From: Clostridia bacterium
Lineage (GTDB): Bacteria > Bacillota > Clostridia > Christensenellales > CAG-917
DNA length: 12,896 nucleotides
NCBI GenBank assembly: GCA_900754695.1
Contig: CAAEDU010000055.1
Span: forward strand, 1-12,896
Direction: 5' to 3'
Below the pieces are notes generated by a model, which did no database searches, was not told the DNA's origin, and saw only the letters and a list, made by a program, of their open reading frames with translations. Positions 12,891-12,896 of this stretch are shown piece after piece; position 1 is the stretch's first letter; every line of letters starts with the position of its first letter. Made by a program: the position numbers and the translations under genes.

Positions 12891-12896
12891 CTTGCA

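Overview
The window looks like a chromosomal segment of a fairly GC-rich low-G+C-lineage relative (Clostridia-type Bacillota, possibly a gut Christensenellales-like organism; the lineage is inference). Reasons: strong AGGAGG-type ribosome binding sites, sigmaA-like TTGACA/TATAAT promoters, an ECF-type transporter S component, a Gram-positive style lipoprotein, and TIR proteins fused to BspA-like leucine-rich repeats.

Layout. 1-779 holds no protein gene: an 80 bp repeat copy, two strong hairpins, a 66 bp imperfect palindrome and a densely foldable stretch (about 311-668) that may be an unassigned structured RNA. An HU gene (780-1052) follows with its own promoter and terminator. 1053-1659 carries three terminator-like hairpins, three tandem hairpin-plus-GGGAGG units and a 20-codon ORF with a good ribosome binding site. 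Then come an ECF-transporter S component (1660-2376) and a CoA-disulfide reductase/rhodanese fusion (2471-4111), each with its own promoter.

The centre (4217-7284) is a self-contained signalling module. A lipoprotein gene on the minus strand diverges from an ECF sigma factor and an overlapping membrane anti-sigma-like gene on the plus strand. The lipoprotein and the outer part of the anti-sigma protein are paralogous. The two divergent promoters share the same 11-mer and 7-mer with the same 15 bp spacer, which looks like the autoregulated promoter of this sigma factor.

7417-10906 (minus strand) is a two-gene operon of lower GC than its surroundings. It encodes two TIR-plus-LRR_5 paralogues. 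The first keeps the TIR glutamate expected for NADase activity (E107); in the second, which aligns without gaps over the first 120 residues, this position is leucine and the first TIR motif is degenerate. This active/degenerate TIR pair is the best candidate for an undescribed system here.

A phosphoglycerate mutase gene (gpmI, 11071-12639) closes the window, followed by a terminator and a second copy of the repeat seen at the start.
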